Origin: Vulcanimicrobiota bacterium
Lineage (GTDB): Bacteria; Eremiobacterota; Eremiobacteria; Baltobacterales; Baltobacteraceae
Reading direction: 5' to 3'
Length of the DNA: 6,272 bases
Assembly: GCA_030042755.1 (NCBI GenBank)
Contig: JASHZC010000107.1
Location: forward strand, 1 to 6,272
Shown one piece after another: positions 6,250 to 6,272 of this stretch (positions are counted from its first letter, which is position 1; each line of letters opens with the position of its first letter). A program made the translations under genes and the position numbers. The notes under the pieces are model-generated. The model saw only the letters and a program-made list of their open reading frames with translations, did not search any database and had not been told where the DNA came from.

Positions 6250-6272
6250 GACTAACCAGTCAGATAGTGCCC

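Noticed and set aside
1..6272. CRISPR arrays, tRNA/rRNA genes, insertion-sequence ends, defence or phage genes
   Set aside because: I looked on both strands and saw no regularly spaced repeats, cloverleaf-like segments, transposase motifs or toxin-antitoxin-like pairs.

Overview
This window is a stretch of bacterial chromosome with fairly high GC and tight gene packing. It holds six protein-coding genes and only one gene-free gap, of about 160 bases. I see no RNA genes, insertion sequences, CRISPR array or phage genes. The lineage is uncertain. A GAF + SpoIIE-type phosphatase + RsbW-like ATPase fusion beside a small secreted protein with a cysteine-bearing Ig-like tail reminds me of the Candidatus Eremiobacterota (WPS-2) group. 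That is recollection and inference; an actinobacterial, chloroflexotal or proteobacterial origin is not excluded.

Positions 1-3874, minus strand: a branched-chain amino acid/amide-type (HAAT) ABC importer operon. It is transcribed in the order substrate-binding protein (2600-3874), LivH-like permease (1711-2580), LivM-like permease (701-1714) and LivG-like ATPase (start 701, running off the left edge). The last three genes are translationally coupled, through an ATGA overlap at livH/livM and TAGTG at livM/livG. A LivF-type second ATPase would be expected just beyond the left edge. The binding protein captures a small amino-acid- or amide-like ligand outside the membrane, the LivH/LivM pair forms the channel, and LivG (with LivF) powers import. 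The actual substrate cannot be read from the sequence. Two tandem stem-loops sit in the last codons of the binding-protein gene, just before livH, where a processing or stability element could let the binding protein be made in excess of the membrane subunits.

Positions 3875-4033: a divergent intergenic region. It contains weak, face-to-face candidate promoters, a CTAGCGC direct repeat with a 20-bp period bracketing their -10 boxes, and a GGAATTGC direct repeat with a 28-bp period.

Positions 4034-4771, plus strand: a secreted protein of unknown function with a signal peptide, a novel-looking N-terminal beta-rich domain, a C-terminal Ig-like domain and four cysteines. Its stop codon overlaps that of the convergent downstream gene.

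Positions 4765-6249, minus strand: a regulatory protein of at least 494 residues with GAF, PP2C/SpoIIE phosphatase and RsbW/SpoIIAB-like ATPase domains. This is a one-chain partner-switching regulator, probably acting on STAS anti-sigma-factor antagonists and sigma factors encoded elsewhere. Its reading frame stays open to the right edge, so the N-terminus is provisional.

Overall these are mostly ordinary gene families. The items most worth a second look are the 3' stem-loops in the binding-protein gene, the divergent operator-like region, the uncharacterised secreted protein and the phosphatase-kinase fusion.
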